Assembly: GCA_013400115.1 (NCBI GenBank)
Contig: VXBP01010394.1
Coordinates: 1,488,001 to 1,552,000, forward strand
Direction of reading: 5' to 3'
Length of the DNA stretch: 64,000 nucleotides
Origin: Rhinopomastus cyanomelas
Lineage: Eukaryota > Chordata > Aves > Bucerotiformes > Rhinopomastidae
The notes beneath the pieces are model-generated. The model was not told the DNA's origin, made no database searches, and saw only the letters and a list, made by a program, of their open reading frames with translations. Positions within the stretch are counted from its first letter, which is position 1, and each line of letters opens with the position of its first letter. Both the position numbers and the translations under genes were made by a program. Below are positions 24,666-35,994 of this stretch, piece after piece.

Positions 24666-26085
24666 GTGGGGCTTTGGGATAGAAATCACATTCTCATGGG
24701 AAAACATGAAAATATGCAATAGAGTAGATGAAAAATAAAGATGAGATTTTGAATTCTGTTTGCTGAAAGTGGCTGGCTTAACCATGCAACCACTCAGCCT
24801 TGTATGTGAGTCATGCTAATGTATTAATTCATTCAATACAGTAGGATTATTTTGCCAAGCAATATAGTAAAAAACTCTTAAGAGACCTTCCCAGAGCAGC
24901 CAGTCACATAAATTCATATCTCAGAATGAAAAGAGAAATCACACTGTTGTCTGATATAGAACTACATAAGGATCCTTTCCCGTATCCTAAGTATAAACTC
25001 ATGCATAGAGTCTTTGTAAGGTTGTTTTCTAAAATAGCACACCAAACCAAAAATTCTACCACAGTTTATTGTGAAAACACTGAAGTCTGAGAAAAATGCG
25101 GTAAACTAGATTTATCTCTATGTTTCTTACATAATTCTAAGATAATTCTGTTACAGATGTTAAAATAAAGGTTAGATTTTCTACATACTACAAAAAATAC
25201 ATTACATTAACCACAGCGTTTACAAGCATTAAGACGTAATGGCATCAAAAGGGTCTGCCAGCAACAGAAGTGGTGTCTGACTTGGACACTTGAGGAGACT
25301 TAGCCATTAATTAAACTACTGGAACCCCTCTTCACAAACTGCACTGCTGGAACATTGTCCAATCTGCTGTATCCACAATTTACTCTCTATAAGACAGAAA
25401 TTAACCTCAAAGTACTAGGAAAAAAGAAATCAAGTCTATGAAAGGACCAGATCATCTTAAAATCAGAGTCACCATGTAAATGAAAGACAAAGTATATCTG
25501 TTTGCTGAAGCCTTCAGCTCACGCACAGAAGCAGTGGAAGTTTGCACCTACCACAGGGAGAACTGATGACCACAAAGGTAAGAGCAGAACTTTTCAGAGC
25601 AAATTGAAGTCTTCACATATTTATGTTGGTTTCTATTCACTGTTTGCATGAATGAAACAAAACAACAAACCAAATTCACATTAGAATGTTCCAATTTACC
25701 CCTGCTGAGGGTGGGTATTATTGCTGGCTTATGATGACTACTTTGGTATGCAACAAAGTTGAAGACAGTAAGAGTGGTTTACTAGTGGTTTGGTGTCAGG
25801 TAAGGAACTGAGCCAAATTGTTGCTGGCAGGCAGAGTAAATTAGTAGATGTAAAGATTAGCAAAGATATTTCAGGCATCATGAAGGAGGAATTTCCTTAG
25901 GTATTTTGTACAAGGATCTGGATTCTGTCATCTTCAGAGGAAAAATGAACAACAAACATTTAGGTAAATTTTCTTTCTTACACTGATCCAAAACTTGGAG
26001 TGTAAGTGGTGAGAAGGAGAGTGTGACAGGTCTTGGTGATAGCGCTAGAATCAAATGGGCTAGAATCAAAGCAAATGGGCTTTAC
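24666..26085. other. Stretch between CR1 copies, nothing recognised
   Basis: AT-rich sequence with no usable frame and no known repeat end. Confidence 0.5.
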
Positions 26086-26266
26086 AAAGCCCTGGCACAG
26101 GCTGCCCATGGAGGTTGTGAAGTCTCCTGCTCTGGAGACCCTCAAACTCCCCCTGGATGCAGCCCTGTGCAGTGTGCTCTGAGCAGTACTGCTTTGGGTG
26201 GGGGGCGGTGGGACCTGAAGATCTCTTGAGGTCCTTTCCAACTCCAATGATTCTGTGATTCTGTGG
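26086..26266 (+). mobile_element. CR1 LINE 3' end
   Basis: The copy starts near CCTGGCACAGGCTGCCCATG and ends with GGTCCTTTCCAACTCCAATG followed by two ATTCTGTG-type units. About 180 bp remain: the last codons of ORF2 and the 3' UTR. The usual TTGGACTAGATG motif is altered to a GGGACCTGAAGATCTCTTGA version. Confidence 0.9.
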
Positions 26267-27892
26267 AGGAAAGGTTTTCATTCACACACACTTTATCAAT
26301 TGGTTGCTTCAAAAGCAGCCCCTCACCTACTCTGTGTCCGGGAGGTGCTTTGCAGAGCAGTGCACACAACACCTGACGCTGCAGGGGATGTAGCTGCTAC
26401 ATCAGAAGAGCCCTACTACAAGACAAAGGGGCAAATCTAGGTTGCACACGTGCAACCCTCATCAATAAGTTACAGTAGAGTGTTTGGAGAATGCAGTTGT
26501 ATCCCAAACATGAGAACAGGCCTCTGAAAACAGGGAAAACAGTCCTGGCTCACAAAAGAACCCCCACACAGCGAAGAGGAGCTGGGCCTTCACTCGCCGC
26601 TGGCGACCGAGCTGTGCAATTGCCCATTACGTTCTCTATTGAGATTCTCTATGTGCCCTCTATAGTTTACAGCAGAAGGCTGAAGAAAGGAGACTCTCTG
26701 TTGACAAAAGAGCAAAAAGAGAAGAAAAGAAGTTGTAATTTTTGCTGCCTGATGGTTGAGTGATCGCCAGGACACCTTTCCCTTATTAAACAACAAAAGA
26801 GAAATGTGAATATGTAATGTTTATTGGTATTTTCTGTGCTGGCAAGAAGTAGTTTGCTTCTGCAACTGTGATGTGAAAAATCTCTTCGTGCTGGATGGCT
26901 TTAGTCTGTTGGCACCCTGATGAGCACTAAGAAAGAATCACAGAAAGACCTGACATCAAATTGGCTGCCAACAGCACCCTCACTTTACTATAGTACAAAA
27001 AAAGAGGAAAACAAGGATATGCACAAACAGTTTGGTTTTCTTTTTCTGTGCTTGGTATCAAGTAAGTTGCTAATATGTTTGTGATATGAAAACATTTCAC
27101 ACGTACATCAGCGCTTCCAGGCACCCAGTTGAGACCATAGCAACAACAGACTTTGCTGCATTACTGCATTACTTTCCTCCTTTGCTTGCCCTAAGTCCTT
27201 TCTAAAGCACAGTCAGTGCCCACCTGTGTATCTATCATCCAGCTTCCCTTCCTTCCACACACACCATCAATCCATCTCAGAACTACTGCAGAACCTGCCG
27301 ATACTGCAGGAGGTACACCACCCTTTTCAGGGACCACTAGCAATATTTTGGTGTCTTCATTTCACACCCTTTTCATGGCTCTTTTTTTTCTGGCCTGACA
27401 CCACGCACAGCACTGTGGCTAATTTACAGCATAGGAGGATGGGATAATACAAAGTAAACCTTCTGAGGAGGAGAGGGTGAGCTGTTGGTAGTTAAAAAAT
27501 AGAACATAAAGTTTATAGCTTTTCTGCACTGCCTTGCAAGGAAAGCACTCCTCACCACTTTAGCCAGGTGAGGACACCATATGCTACTGTACTAGCTTTA
27601 AATGACTCAACATATAATTACTTAGAGCAGTGGTAGAGAGATGGTCTCATGCATCCAGAGACAAAGCAGTCAGAAAAACTCCCTGAGTTATTGACATAAG
27701 GGTTGTGCATTCACAGCTGACTTACGCTGGTTATTCACCTCCTTATTTAAAGGATTCCGGCTTGACTGTAAACAGTTCTACTTCACTTTGAATATACAGC
27801 AAATCTCATTTTATTTAAAAGAAACTGATATTTAATTCATCAAGAAATACTTGTTTAATAAAAAAGAATGTAACAGAAATGAAATATATTGA
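26267..27892. other. Stretch between CR1 copies, nothing recognised
   Basis: Unique-looking sequence. Overlapping short frames near 26490-26800 on both strands show no family motif. Confidence 0.5.
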
Positions 27893-28142
27893 AGTTGCAG
27901 CAGAGGAGGTTCCGCCTCAACACAAGGGGGAACTTCTTTGCTGTGAGGGTCACAGAGCACTGGAACAGACTCCCCAGGGAGGTCGTGGAGTCTCCTTCTC
28001 TGGGGACTTTCAAGGCCCGTCTGGATGCGTTCCTCTGTGATCTGTGTTAGATAGTTTTGTCCTGCTCCGGCAGGGGGGTTGGACTTGATGATCTCTTGGG
28101 TCCCTTCCAACCCCTAACACCCTATGATCCTATGATCCTATG
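27893..28142 (+). mobile_element. CR1 LINE 3' end, little decayed
   Basis: About 250 bp run from CAGAGGAGGTTCCGCCTCAA to a tail of ATCCTATG units (three near 28121-28142). The ORF2 end and the 3' UTR (TTGGACTTGATGATCTCTTG) are easily read, so the copy is relatively young. Its tail unit ATCCTATG differs from the ATTCTATG of its neighbours. Confidence 0.95.
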
Positions 28143-28584
28143 TAGTTGTAACAGCAGTGATGCAATGCCCATTGGCCACTCTGTCCAATGTTTAGCAAAT
28201 ATGCTGTAAATGCAATTGTGCTGTAAATACTAACTTCAGCTCAAGGACGTACACAGGGAGATATATTTCATTGGCCATATTTCTTAAGTGTTAAAAAAGT
28301 CAAAACACTAAAATGACATTAGCCCTACAATTCTTTTTTTTCCCTTGGACGCAATGATTTCTTTTGTGTTTATAGCTCTGTTCACTTTCTACCTAGAGTA
28401 ACCACATGCCATCAAGATGTGCTACAGACAGAATTGGAAAATATCGCAATACATCTTTGCCTTTTTTCTGTTTTTTTACGTAATTTTTACTTCTATCTCA
28501 AGATTTTATACTTTAAAAATATAGCATGTCATCCATTTGCTTATTGGGGTCCCACTGAGGATACAAAGCAATTCTTCGTATGAT
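28143..28584. other. Stretch between CR1 copies, nothing recognised
   Basis: AT-rich sequence separating two plus-strand CR1 copies, with no repeat or coding signal. Confidence 0.5.
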
Positions 28585-28786
28585 CTTCGAGGCAGGTGGG
28601 GAGGAAGTTGTATTACGTAGCCTGAGGGCAATGAAGAAAGTCTACAAGGCCTTGGGATGCTCGGTAAAAGAGTCTGGGGCACAGGATGTATTATCTTCAT
28701 TACTTCCATTTTGGTGTAAGGACACAGGTTGGAATAGAAGGACTCAGTCCATTAATGCCTGGCTACAAGACTGGTGTTACAGGTAG
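28580..28786 (+). pseudogene. CR1 ORF1 remnant (esterase-like C-terminal part)
   Basis: The frame reads RSLRAMKKVYKALGCSVKES at about residues 14-33 and SINAWLQDWCYR at its end, then stops. CR1 ORF1 proteins carry a C-terminal SGNH/GDSL-type esterase domain, and the NAWLxxWC segment matches what I know of its later part. The first block with the catalytic Ser lies upstream and is missing because the copy is 5'-truncated. Related but shifted sequence continues to about 28930. The ATG at its start is probably not CR1 sequence. Confidence 0.65.
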
Positions 28787-29070
28787 AGCTTTGGGATCTT
28801 TGTTAACGACAGGTTCTATAAGACACTAGATCTTACAGGTCCACTTGGGAGAGGTTTATCTCAGCGAGTAAAAAGGATTCTGGTGCAGGAATAGGCAGGG
28901 CTCATTCAGGGGGCTTTAAACTAGATATGAGGGGGGTGGGAGAGTTGATGGGCGAGCACCAGTGGGACAGAGCTCTGGTCTTAATGAAAAGCAGGTGGCC
29001 TCTCACTGTCCTAGGGTGAAATCGGAGCACTCAGCTTGCTCCCTGAAATGCCTGTACCAATGCACGCAGC

Positions 29071-29232
29071 ATGGGGAATAAGCAGGAGAAGGCAGAAATC
29101 TGTGTCCAATCAGATGATTATGATCTGCTAGCAATTACACAGACCTGGTGGGACAGCTCGCGTGACTGGAATGTGGTCATGCATGGCTATGTCCTTTTCA
29201 GGAGGGACAGGTCAGCAAGGTGGGGTGGATAG
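29071..29232 (+). pseudogene. CR1 ORF2 endonuclease N-terminal remnant
   Basis: A 53-codon frame starts MGNKQEKAEICVQSDDYDLL and contains ITQTWWDSS at residues 22-30. In CR1 and other APE-type endonucleases this block reads ITETWW, and the Glu binds the metal ion. Here it is Gln (codon CAG at 29140-29142), so this copy has also lost a catalytic residue. Just upstream, near 29055, the sequence appears to have lost two bases, which shifts the preceding conserved NARS segment relative to the codons before it. The frame ends at a TAG directly after the deletion junction. Confidence 0.8.
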
Positions 29233-29234
29233 AT

Positions 29235-29582
29235 GATGGCAGAGCGGTGGATGTGGTCTATCCTGACTTCAGTAAGGCCGTTGACACAGTCTCACACGGC
29301 ATCCTCGCAGCCAGACTAAGGCAGTGTGGTCTGGATGATCAGGTGGTCAATGGGACAGAGCCTAGTTGGAGGCCTGTATCTAGTGGGGTGCCCCAAGGGT
29401 CGGTACTGGGACCAGTACTATTCAACAAATTCATTAATGACTTGGATGAGGGATTAGGGTGCACTGTCAGCAAATTTGCTGATGACACAAAGCTGAGTGG
29501 TGTGGCCAACACCCCTGCAGGCTGTGCTGCCATTCAGCAGGACCTGGACAGGCTGGAGAGCTGGGCAGGGAGAAATGTAATG
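29235..29582 (+). pseudogene. CR1 ORF2 reverse-transcriptase palm remnant
   Basis: The frame shows the LINE reverse-transcriptase blocks in order. DVVYPDFSKAVDTVSH carries the first catalytic Asp, GVPQGSVLGPVLF is the template-grip block, and KFADDTKL holds the catalytic Asp pair (the FADD box at about 29475-29486). Between GLDD and NGTEPSW the spacing is shorter than in related CR1s, which points to an in-frame loss of roughly two dozen codons. The frame ends after RLESWAGRNVM. Without the fingers and upstream endonuclease it cannot be functional. Confidence 0.9.
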
Positions 29583-30334
29583 TAACATCTGAGCAAGAAC
29601 AACCCCATGTACCAGTATAGGTTTGGGCCTGACCCATTGGAGAGAAGTGTAGGAGAAAAGGACCTGGGGGTCCTGGTGGACGGCAGGATGACTGAAACAG
29701 CAATGTGCTCTTGTGGCCAAGAGGGCCAACAGCATCTTGGGGTGGATCAGAATGGGGGTGGTTAGCAGATCAAGAGAGGTTCTTCTTCCCCTGTACTCTG
29801 CACTGGTGAGACCACACCTGGAATATTGTGTCCAGTTCCGGGACCCTTAGCTCAGGAAGGACACAGAGCTACTAGAGGGTATCCAGCATAGAGCAACAAA
29901 GATGGTGAAGGAAGTGGAACTCCTCCCTTAGGGGGAAAGGCTCAGGGAGCTGGGTCTGTTTATCCTGGAGAAGAGGAGACTGAGAGGTGACCTCATTAAT
30001 GTCTATAAATATGTGAAGGGTAGGTATCAGGAGGATGGAGCCAGGCTCTTCTCAATGTCTTCTGGTGATAGGACACGGGGCAATGGATGTCAGCTGGAAC
30101 ATAACAGGTTCCACATAAATATCAGAAATAACTTCTTCACATTGAGGGTGACGGAGCATTGGAACAGCCTGCTCAGGGGTGTTGTGGAGGCTCCTTCTCT
30201 GGAGACATCTGAAACCCACCTGGATATGTTCCTGTGCAACTTGGTCTAGGTAGTCCTGCTGTGGCAGGGGTATTGGACTAGATGATCTTTCGAGTTCCCT
30301 TCCAATCCCTGAAGATTCTATGATGCTATGATTT

Positions 30335-31135
30335 TTGGCTTAATTTTAAATATTATATGAAAATCCTCCATTCCATCTGCTGGACTTCTAAACAAGAGAT
30401 ATTAAAAGAGAAACACACAATCCAAGGGGAAAAAAAAGCCCATCTCTGACTACTTTACATAATCAGGATTTCTAATTACAAAGGTTCCTTTTCTGCTCTT
30501 TCTGTAAAGCCATTTCCTCAAAATGATCTGCCCTCGCTGTCATCATTCGCTATCAAAATGGAAAAGTTATATGAGGTTTAAGCACTGCCAGGGATATTCA
30601 TTTGTAAAAGGTTTTGTTTTAATGCAACAAAATCTTTTTAATTCTGCTTCTGAAATAAAATGGGAAAGCAAAACCCCACTAAACGCGTGCTAGTAGCATT
30701 TCATGCTGAGATAGCAGATAGCCCTTATCTTCCAGCACCTTATCCTCACAGTCACCCATTCTGTCTCCAGGGAACTCGCTGTTACCCTGTGTTGCACCAC
30801 ACAATACACATATCAAATATCACATACGTATCACAGATAGGTGAGACGTCTTGCTTTTGCCCTCTTAACATAACGGTCAGCGTTACTACAGTCACACTCC
30901 AAATATTGAATAACATTAGGCAACAACAGTGTACTTCTGGCATAAAAATCAACAGATCCTTTCCACTCAGGACCTCCAGAACTTCCTTGGAGGACTCTCC
31001 TCCTTGTCTTTTACCAAGCTAGGTGTATTACGAGATTTTCCCCTGCACTGAAGGACCTTCCTCATTTGCCACAACCTTTCAAGGACAATAAAAAGCCGTG
31101 TCACAACTACATGGGTTGACTCCCTTCACAGCTTT
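30335..31135. other. Stretch between CR1 copies, nothing recognised
   Basis: A 120-codon plus-strand frame (30660-31022) lies here without any domain motif, and is probably chance. Confidence 0.5.
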
Positions 31136-31391
31136 GGCCTCCAGTTGTGCCACAGTAGGTTTAGATCGGACATGAGGAAAAATTTATTCCTTGACAGAGT
31201 GGTCAGGGATTGGAACAGGCTGTTCAGAGAGGTGGCGAAGTCACCAGTCCTGGAGGTGTTCAAAAGACATGTAGATGTGGCCTTGGGAGACAGGGTTTAG
31301 TGAGAAGGATAGGGTTGGAGTGATGGTTGGACTTGATTATCTTGGTCTCTTCCAACCTTAATGACTCTGTGGATCTATTCATGATTCTATC
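31136..31391 (+). mobile_element. CR1 LINE 3' end of a different (X/Y-like) type
   Basis: The copy reads CTCCAGTTGTGCCACAGTAG, then GGATTGGAACAGGCTGTTCA, then ATGGTTGGACTTGATTATCT and TCTTCCAACCTTAATGACTC. The GATGGTTGGACTTGATGATC-type ending with CCTTAATGA separates it from the TTGGACTAGATGATC group. Divergence from the others suggests an older insertion. The subfamily label is from memory. Confidence 0.88.
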
Positions 31392-34182
31392 ACTGCATCC
31401 CACCCACTCCCAAGCTGCTGCTGTACCACTGCAGTTCTATTGTATCACTGAAACATTGGAAAGGATTTGGCACACACGTAACTGTGTGTAACGTTAACAT
31501 AACGCAGTTCCAGAGGTGTTCCCAAACACAGCAACAGGCAGACAGAAGAGATTGATGAGAAGAGGACATGAGACTGAGATGTCACCAGGCAGGCAGGGAG
31601 GAGCTTTTTCCTCTTTGGTTATTTGGAAAAGGAACACAAAGAACCTGCAGGGGGAGATTGGGATTTATGACTATGGGATATGACAAGATGCAGCCTCTGC
31701 TCTCAGGTGAGATGAATAAAAGTAGTCACTGATTTGGAGGGTGAGAGGCAGGTAGTCATTTGTGCAATATTGGTGTTTCAGTAGAAACTATGAAAACTTG
31801 ATGCCACACAGATACCTGAGTGAACACCCCCATATATATGTATATGGTACCTGTACGTGTTATGCATGTGCTATGAAACTGGAGTCTTCACATCTTCTTC
31901 CGCAGAAGTAGGGCGAGGCAAACTGCACTGTATCCTCTCATGCTCCGCTGATTTAGCTGGGATCTGCCCAGGGAGGAAACCCTCTCTCGCACAGCACGTT
32001 GCCCACAAGGCCCAGGGCTGAGGAGCACCTGGGGAAGTTTATTGTTCTCCTGCTACAGAACGAGATTTTTCATTCTGAGGAAGGCCAGCAACATCCCTGA
32101 GCTGCTGCTGTGCTTCTGCAATCACTTGATACACAGCTGCTTTGGGTTTGGAGGAAACAGTTTAACAGAGACTGCCTAAAGGGTCATAAGAATCACATGC
32201 TTCCCCCAAAGGAGGGACAGACTTCAATACCTCCTCCATACAGGGAAAGCTGGAAAAGGCACAAGTAGGTGACTGAACTATGGGGAGGAATTTTCACAGA
32301 GCAAATGACACACGTGACGCACCGCTGCTGCTGGCTTTCCTGTTCTAAAATCTTAACCTGAACTTGGATGAGGACAACACACAAAATGTAGAAATACCGT
32401 CGATCCAAAAATATCCTGCTTGCAGAGATTCAATAAAAAAAATGATGGGCACAACAATAAGAGCATGGGGCTGTAAGAGCCCATTGAAATTTCCGTTTCA
32501 TCTGCTCTCTTGTTTGAAAAACATTAAGTATTCACGGCCCCGACTTTTTGATGCTTCCCAATAGGAAGGATTATGTAATTGTGTACATGTTATTATCAAT
32601 GACACCACCATGCAATGGAACCACACACAGTTTAAACTTAATTACAGATGGCAGCTTATGAAATAATTATAAAGAAAAGATTGGAGAGCAACCGCAGTGA
32701 TTTCATGCTTCCTCTTCGTGTACGTTTAGCACAATATTGTTGAGTCCCTTAACCCTAAAAAATAATGCAAGGTATCAATCAACTGGCTGCAGACTGGGAG
32801 GTGGATTTGCTGTGGTAGGAAATGAGATGGTGTCATATTTGCCACTCAAAGTCTACATTTTTGCAGAACATGTCCTGACAGTAAGACTGGCTGGGCCATG
32901 TAACGACCACAGCCCAAAGAAGTTCCAATTAGGAAGCCAGGTTTGCAGGCTGTTTGGGCAGGGCCATATACCTTAGTGAACAATGGATTTGCAGAGGAGC
33001 AGAATATTCCCTCAGGCCTAGAGATCTGAATTAAAAAAGCAGAATTTGAGTATGACGATCTTACATCTGCTTGATTTCATTCTATGGCATTCATTTCCAG
33101 CTCCTGTGAAATTCCCTCCCCTCCATGAATTCACTAATTAAATTGCCAATGGCTTTGATACTGATGCTGCCTCGCTCCGGGGAGAATTTTGCCTGGCTCT
33201 CCAGAGATTATTTTAATGTGTTCCATCTTAAATGGGTTAGGCTCTTTTTAACCTGTTCCTTCCTGATTCCATCTCACCTTTAGCTTACTGCTATTAGTGC
33301 ATTAAGCCTGTGACTATTATCTTTTTAGTGAAGGGCTAAGGCAAAGCAGCTCTTAAGCTTTTCGGTTTTCTACTTACTTTTTTTTCTTTCTTTCTTTCTT
33401 CCATCCTCTTAAGCAGAGGACCACAATCCCTTTTGTTATTTCCTGGCTTCTTATGCATTTTAAAAGCCTGCTCTTTCTGGCTTTTACACAGTTTGCTAAT
33501 GGTACCTCATTTGGAGCCTTTACCTTTGTGACTCGTTCTTCATATTCATCCCCTCCACCCAATTCTCCCTGCTGTAGCTTCACTCTCCTGGGCAGGTACA
33601 GTTTTACTTTTTCAAAGACACTGAAGAATTGTCTTGGGGACATTTGGGGTTTTGGTGCATTGAAGAATGAGACAGATCCTTTCCTTTTTCTCACAGGAGC
33701 TGTTGAAGCTCTCTGTTGTGAGCAGCACTACTCATAAACACACCCCTCTTTTGTCACTCTCTCATAAACACCTTGTGATTCTCCAAACTAGGGGATACTT
33801 GCTGTTTCAATAGCAAATCACTTCTGATTTATATTTTTTATCACGTGATTAAATAATAAATAAGCCCAGGCTCATGTACAAGTTCAGTTCAGGAACCATG
33901 CTAAAACAGAGGGTGCTTTTGGGATCAGGAGACATTTTGCATCAAACATGAGAAGTGTTTGGGAACATCTGTACGTTAACATCCTCACAGTGGTATTCTG
34001 CAATTTGTATCTCAGATGGAATTTGTGGGTTAATAATTAGTTTGCCATTATGTACTCAGCTCTTCAGCGGGATGTGGCACCTTAATAATTATGTTGCCTG
34101 TAGAATTGGGCAACAGAGGCTGATTAACAAGTCTCTGAATCATATTATCATATAGAATAATTCAGACTGCAATAAACCTCTG
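31392..34182. other. Stretch between CR1 copies with a short CTTT repeat
   Basis: Mostly AT-rich unique sequence. A CTTT-type microsatellite lies at 33378-33401. The block 33040-33320 has even composition without low-complexity tracts and could be conserved non-coding DNA, but that cannot be judged from one sequence. Confidence 0.45.
33378..33401. repeat. Short (CTTT)n microsatellite
   Basis: A T run leads into four CTTT-type units before CCATCC. It is a simple repeat with no sign of function. Confidence 0.85.
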
Positions 34183-34320
34183 AAAATCATGTGGTCCAGA
34201 TCCTAACTAAAAGCAGGGCTAGCCTGAAGGTTAAATCCAAGGTCAGCATGAGGCAACTTGATCCTTCAGGTCTTCAAGGTCACATGTGAATGAAATATCC
34301 ATGCAAACCTCGCTATGCTT
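34183..34320 (-). mobile_element. Possible ancient CR1 fragment
   Basis: GTGGTCCAGATCCTAACTAA followed by AAAGCAGGGCTAGCCTGAAG and GTTAAATCCAAGGTCAGC resembles the reverse complement of old avian CR1 3' regions (matching the GTCTAACCTCCTCGAAGTTA part of the copy at 51768). Divergence is high and boundaries are uncertain. Confidence 0.45.
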
Positions 34321-35920
34321 CTGAAACAGGTCAGCTGAGTAAAGAACGAACTAGTAATGTCTAATACACCATTGACCTATTCCCACTCTTTAAGCCATTT
34401 GATATGTTGGACAGGGATTAATGCATACACTTTTAGGTTGCTTTAGGGTTCCATTCTCGACCAATATCCTGCAGCTTCAGAAGTACAGTTTTCGAACACA
34501 CTTCCAGGTGCCTGTTTCTGAAGCCTTCTGCAACAGATGAAGATCAAACCCACAGCTCTAGCTATGAACGTTTTTACAGTAAAGCCTTAGGGAGCGAGGG
34601 GACCATGTGGTTTTGGGGTTTGATTTTAGGGAAAACTGTGCAATATTTATTTACTTATTCACCCACAAATGCAATTCTCGCATTTTCCACCAATTACTGA
34701 CTCGTCAGAAAATTTCATGACTCTCTCTCTGTAATCTTCTCTTGCTTAGAAATCTTTGTGTTTCTGGAAAGTATAGTTCTGCTTTTGTTTAGCAATCTTA
34801 GTATAACGTCTTGTATTATCAAGTATATTAGACTACACCTTTTAAAGGCCCAAATTCCACTCTCATAACTCATAATGCTTGGTGAATATTGATAATTACA
34901 TACTTTGCTCAAGGCATATTAAAACTATATATATATATATATATCTCGTTCAAATCTGAAGCCTTACAGAAAACACAAAAGATGAAGCCTGCCCTGCTTT
35001 CAAATTGTATCACACACAAGTCTGACATACAAAGAAACACCGCTGTGTTTGGACAGGCAGCATTGCAGTTAGGAGTTTATGTATAATGTGATTGTGATTT
35101 GAAAGATGTGTGGTTTCATATAATATCAAAAACACAAATCATCTTTATAGGATGATGAAATACAAAATGAATCACACCCAGTAGCATAGTCTAAGGCACT
35201 GATTTTTGCCTACATTACAGTGATTTACATGAGGAGCAACTCTGTGAAATCAGTGGAGATAAGGTGTGTGAGAAATTAATCAAGTCCAACACTTCTTTAC
35301 TCTGCATTTCTTTTCCCTATAGCAGACATGCCCTCCATTCTCCCCAAACAGATGGGACAGAGCAGAAAATGATCACCTATAGCTGGTAATCGGGACTAAC
35401 AGTATTCCCTGTCACACCAGTTGTGTAAGACATTTTCATGCAATCCTTCCTAAGCCACTACTTGTAATTAACAGAGGGGGAGAAGAAACATTGCAGGCAA
35501 AACACTGAGCAGAATTACATGTGCAGACTCACTGCTCAACCTGTTTGACATAGTCTGACATTCCTTGGTAAAAGAACAAAGTTATTCCAGAAAGACTCCG
35601 CAAGGAAACTGCGATGAATCAAGGCAAAGTAACCATTCAAGAACTTATCAATACGAAGAGGAAAACTGTAGAGAGATAGATGCTCTTACTATAAAGCAAG
35701 AATGGGTCTAAGAGATGCTCTATGACTACATCATGTGCTTTTTCCCTGTTCTTGGAGCTTTCTCAGCCCTTAGCCTAGTCACAGCCAATCACAGTACAAC
35801 TGGACACACAAGGTGCATTGGACACAAACCAGTTAGCAGATAAAAAACTGCACATTTTTTGCAAGAATAAAAATGCCAGAATAATCTTTTTTTTGTGCCT
35901 TGCCAACTGAAGTAAAAGAT
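34321..35920. other. Stretch with an (AT)n repeat, nothing else recognised
   Basis: AT-rich sequence with a (TA)n run at 34926-34944. Short frames only. Confidence 0.5.
34926..34944. repeat. (TA)n microsatellite
   Basis: Nineteen bases of alternating T and A. It is short and probably variable in length between individuals. Confidence 0.95.
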
Positions 35921-35994
35921 GCTCTAGCAAGGGGATTGGGCTAGATGATCTTTCAAGGTCCCTTCCAAACCCTAATGTTCTATGATTCTGTGAT
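35921..35994 (+). mobile_element. CR1 LINE 3' tip (74 bp)
   Basis: Only the last part of the 3' UTR is present: GGATTGGGCTAGATGATCTT, then CCCTTCCAAACCCTAATG, then TTCTATGATTCTGTGA. This is a near-minimal insertion caused by very early termination of reverse transcription. Confidence 0.93.

Larger units (their letters stand above)
28585..30334 (+). mobile_element. CR1 LINE, longest copy, with internal deletions
   Basis: This copy keeps parts of both ORFs: an ORF1 C-terminal piece (about 28585-28930), the start of ORF2 endonuclease (29071-29232), the reverse-transcriptase palm (from about 29235), the ORF2 tail (30013-30249) and a 3' UTR ending in ATTCTATGATGCTATG. The endonuclease start runs directly into the palm region, so the rest of the endonuclease and the polymerase fingers are missing. 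A second deletion removes part of the palm between two conserved blocks. Frameshifts follow after 29585. The left boundary is approximate. Confidence 0.92.

Noticed and set aside
24309..24785. 158-codon minus-strand frame as a gene
   Set aside because: Its second half is the CR1 ORF2 tail (SLEKRRLKGG) and the rest is CR1 out of frame. The plus-strand 116-codon frame over the same bases is antisense.
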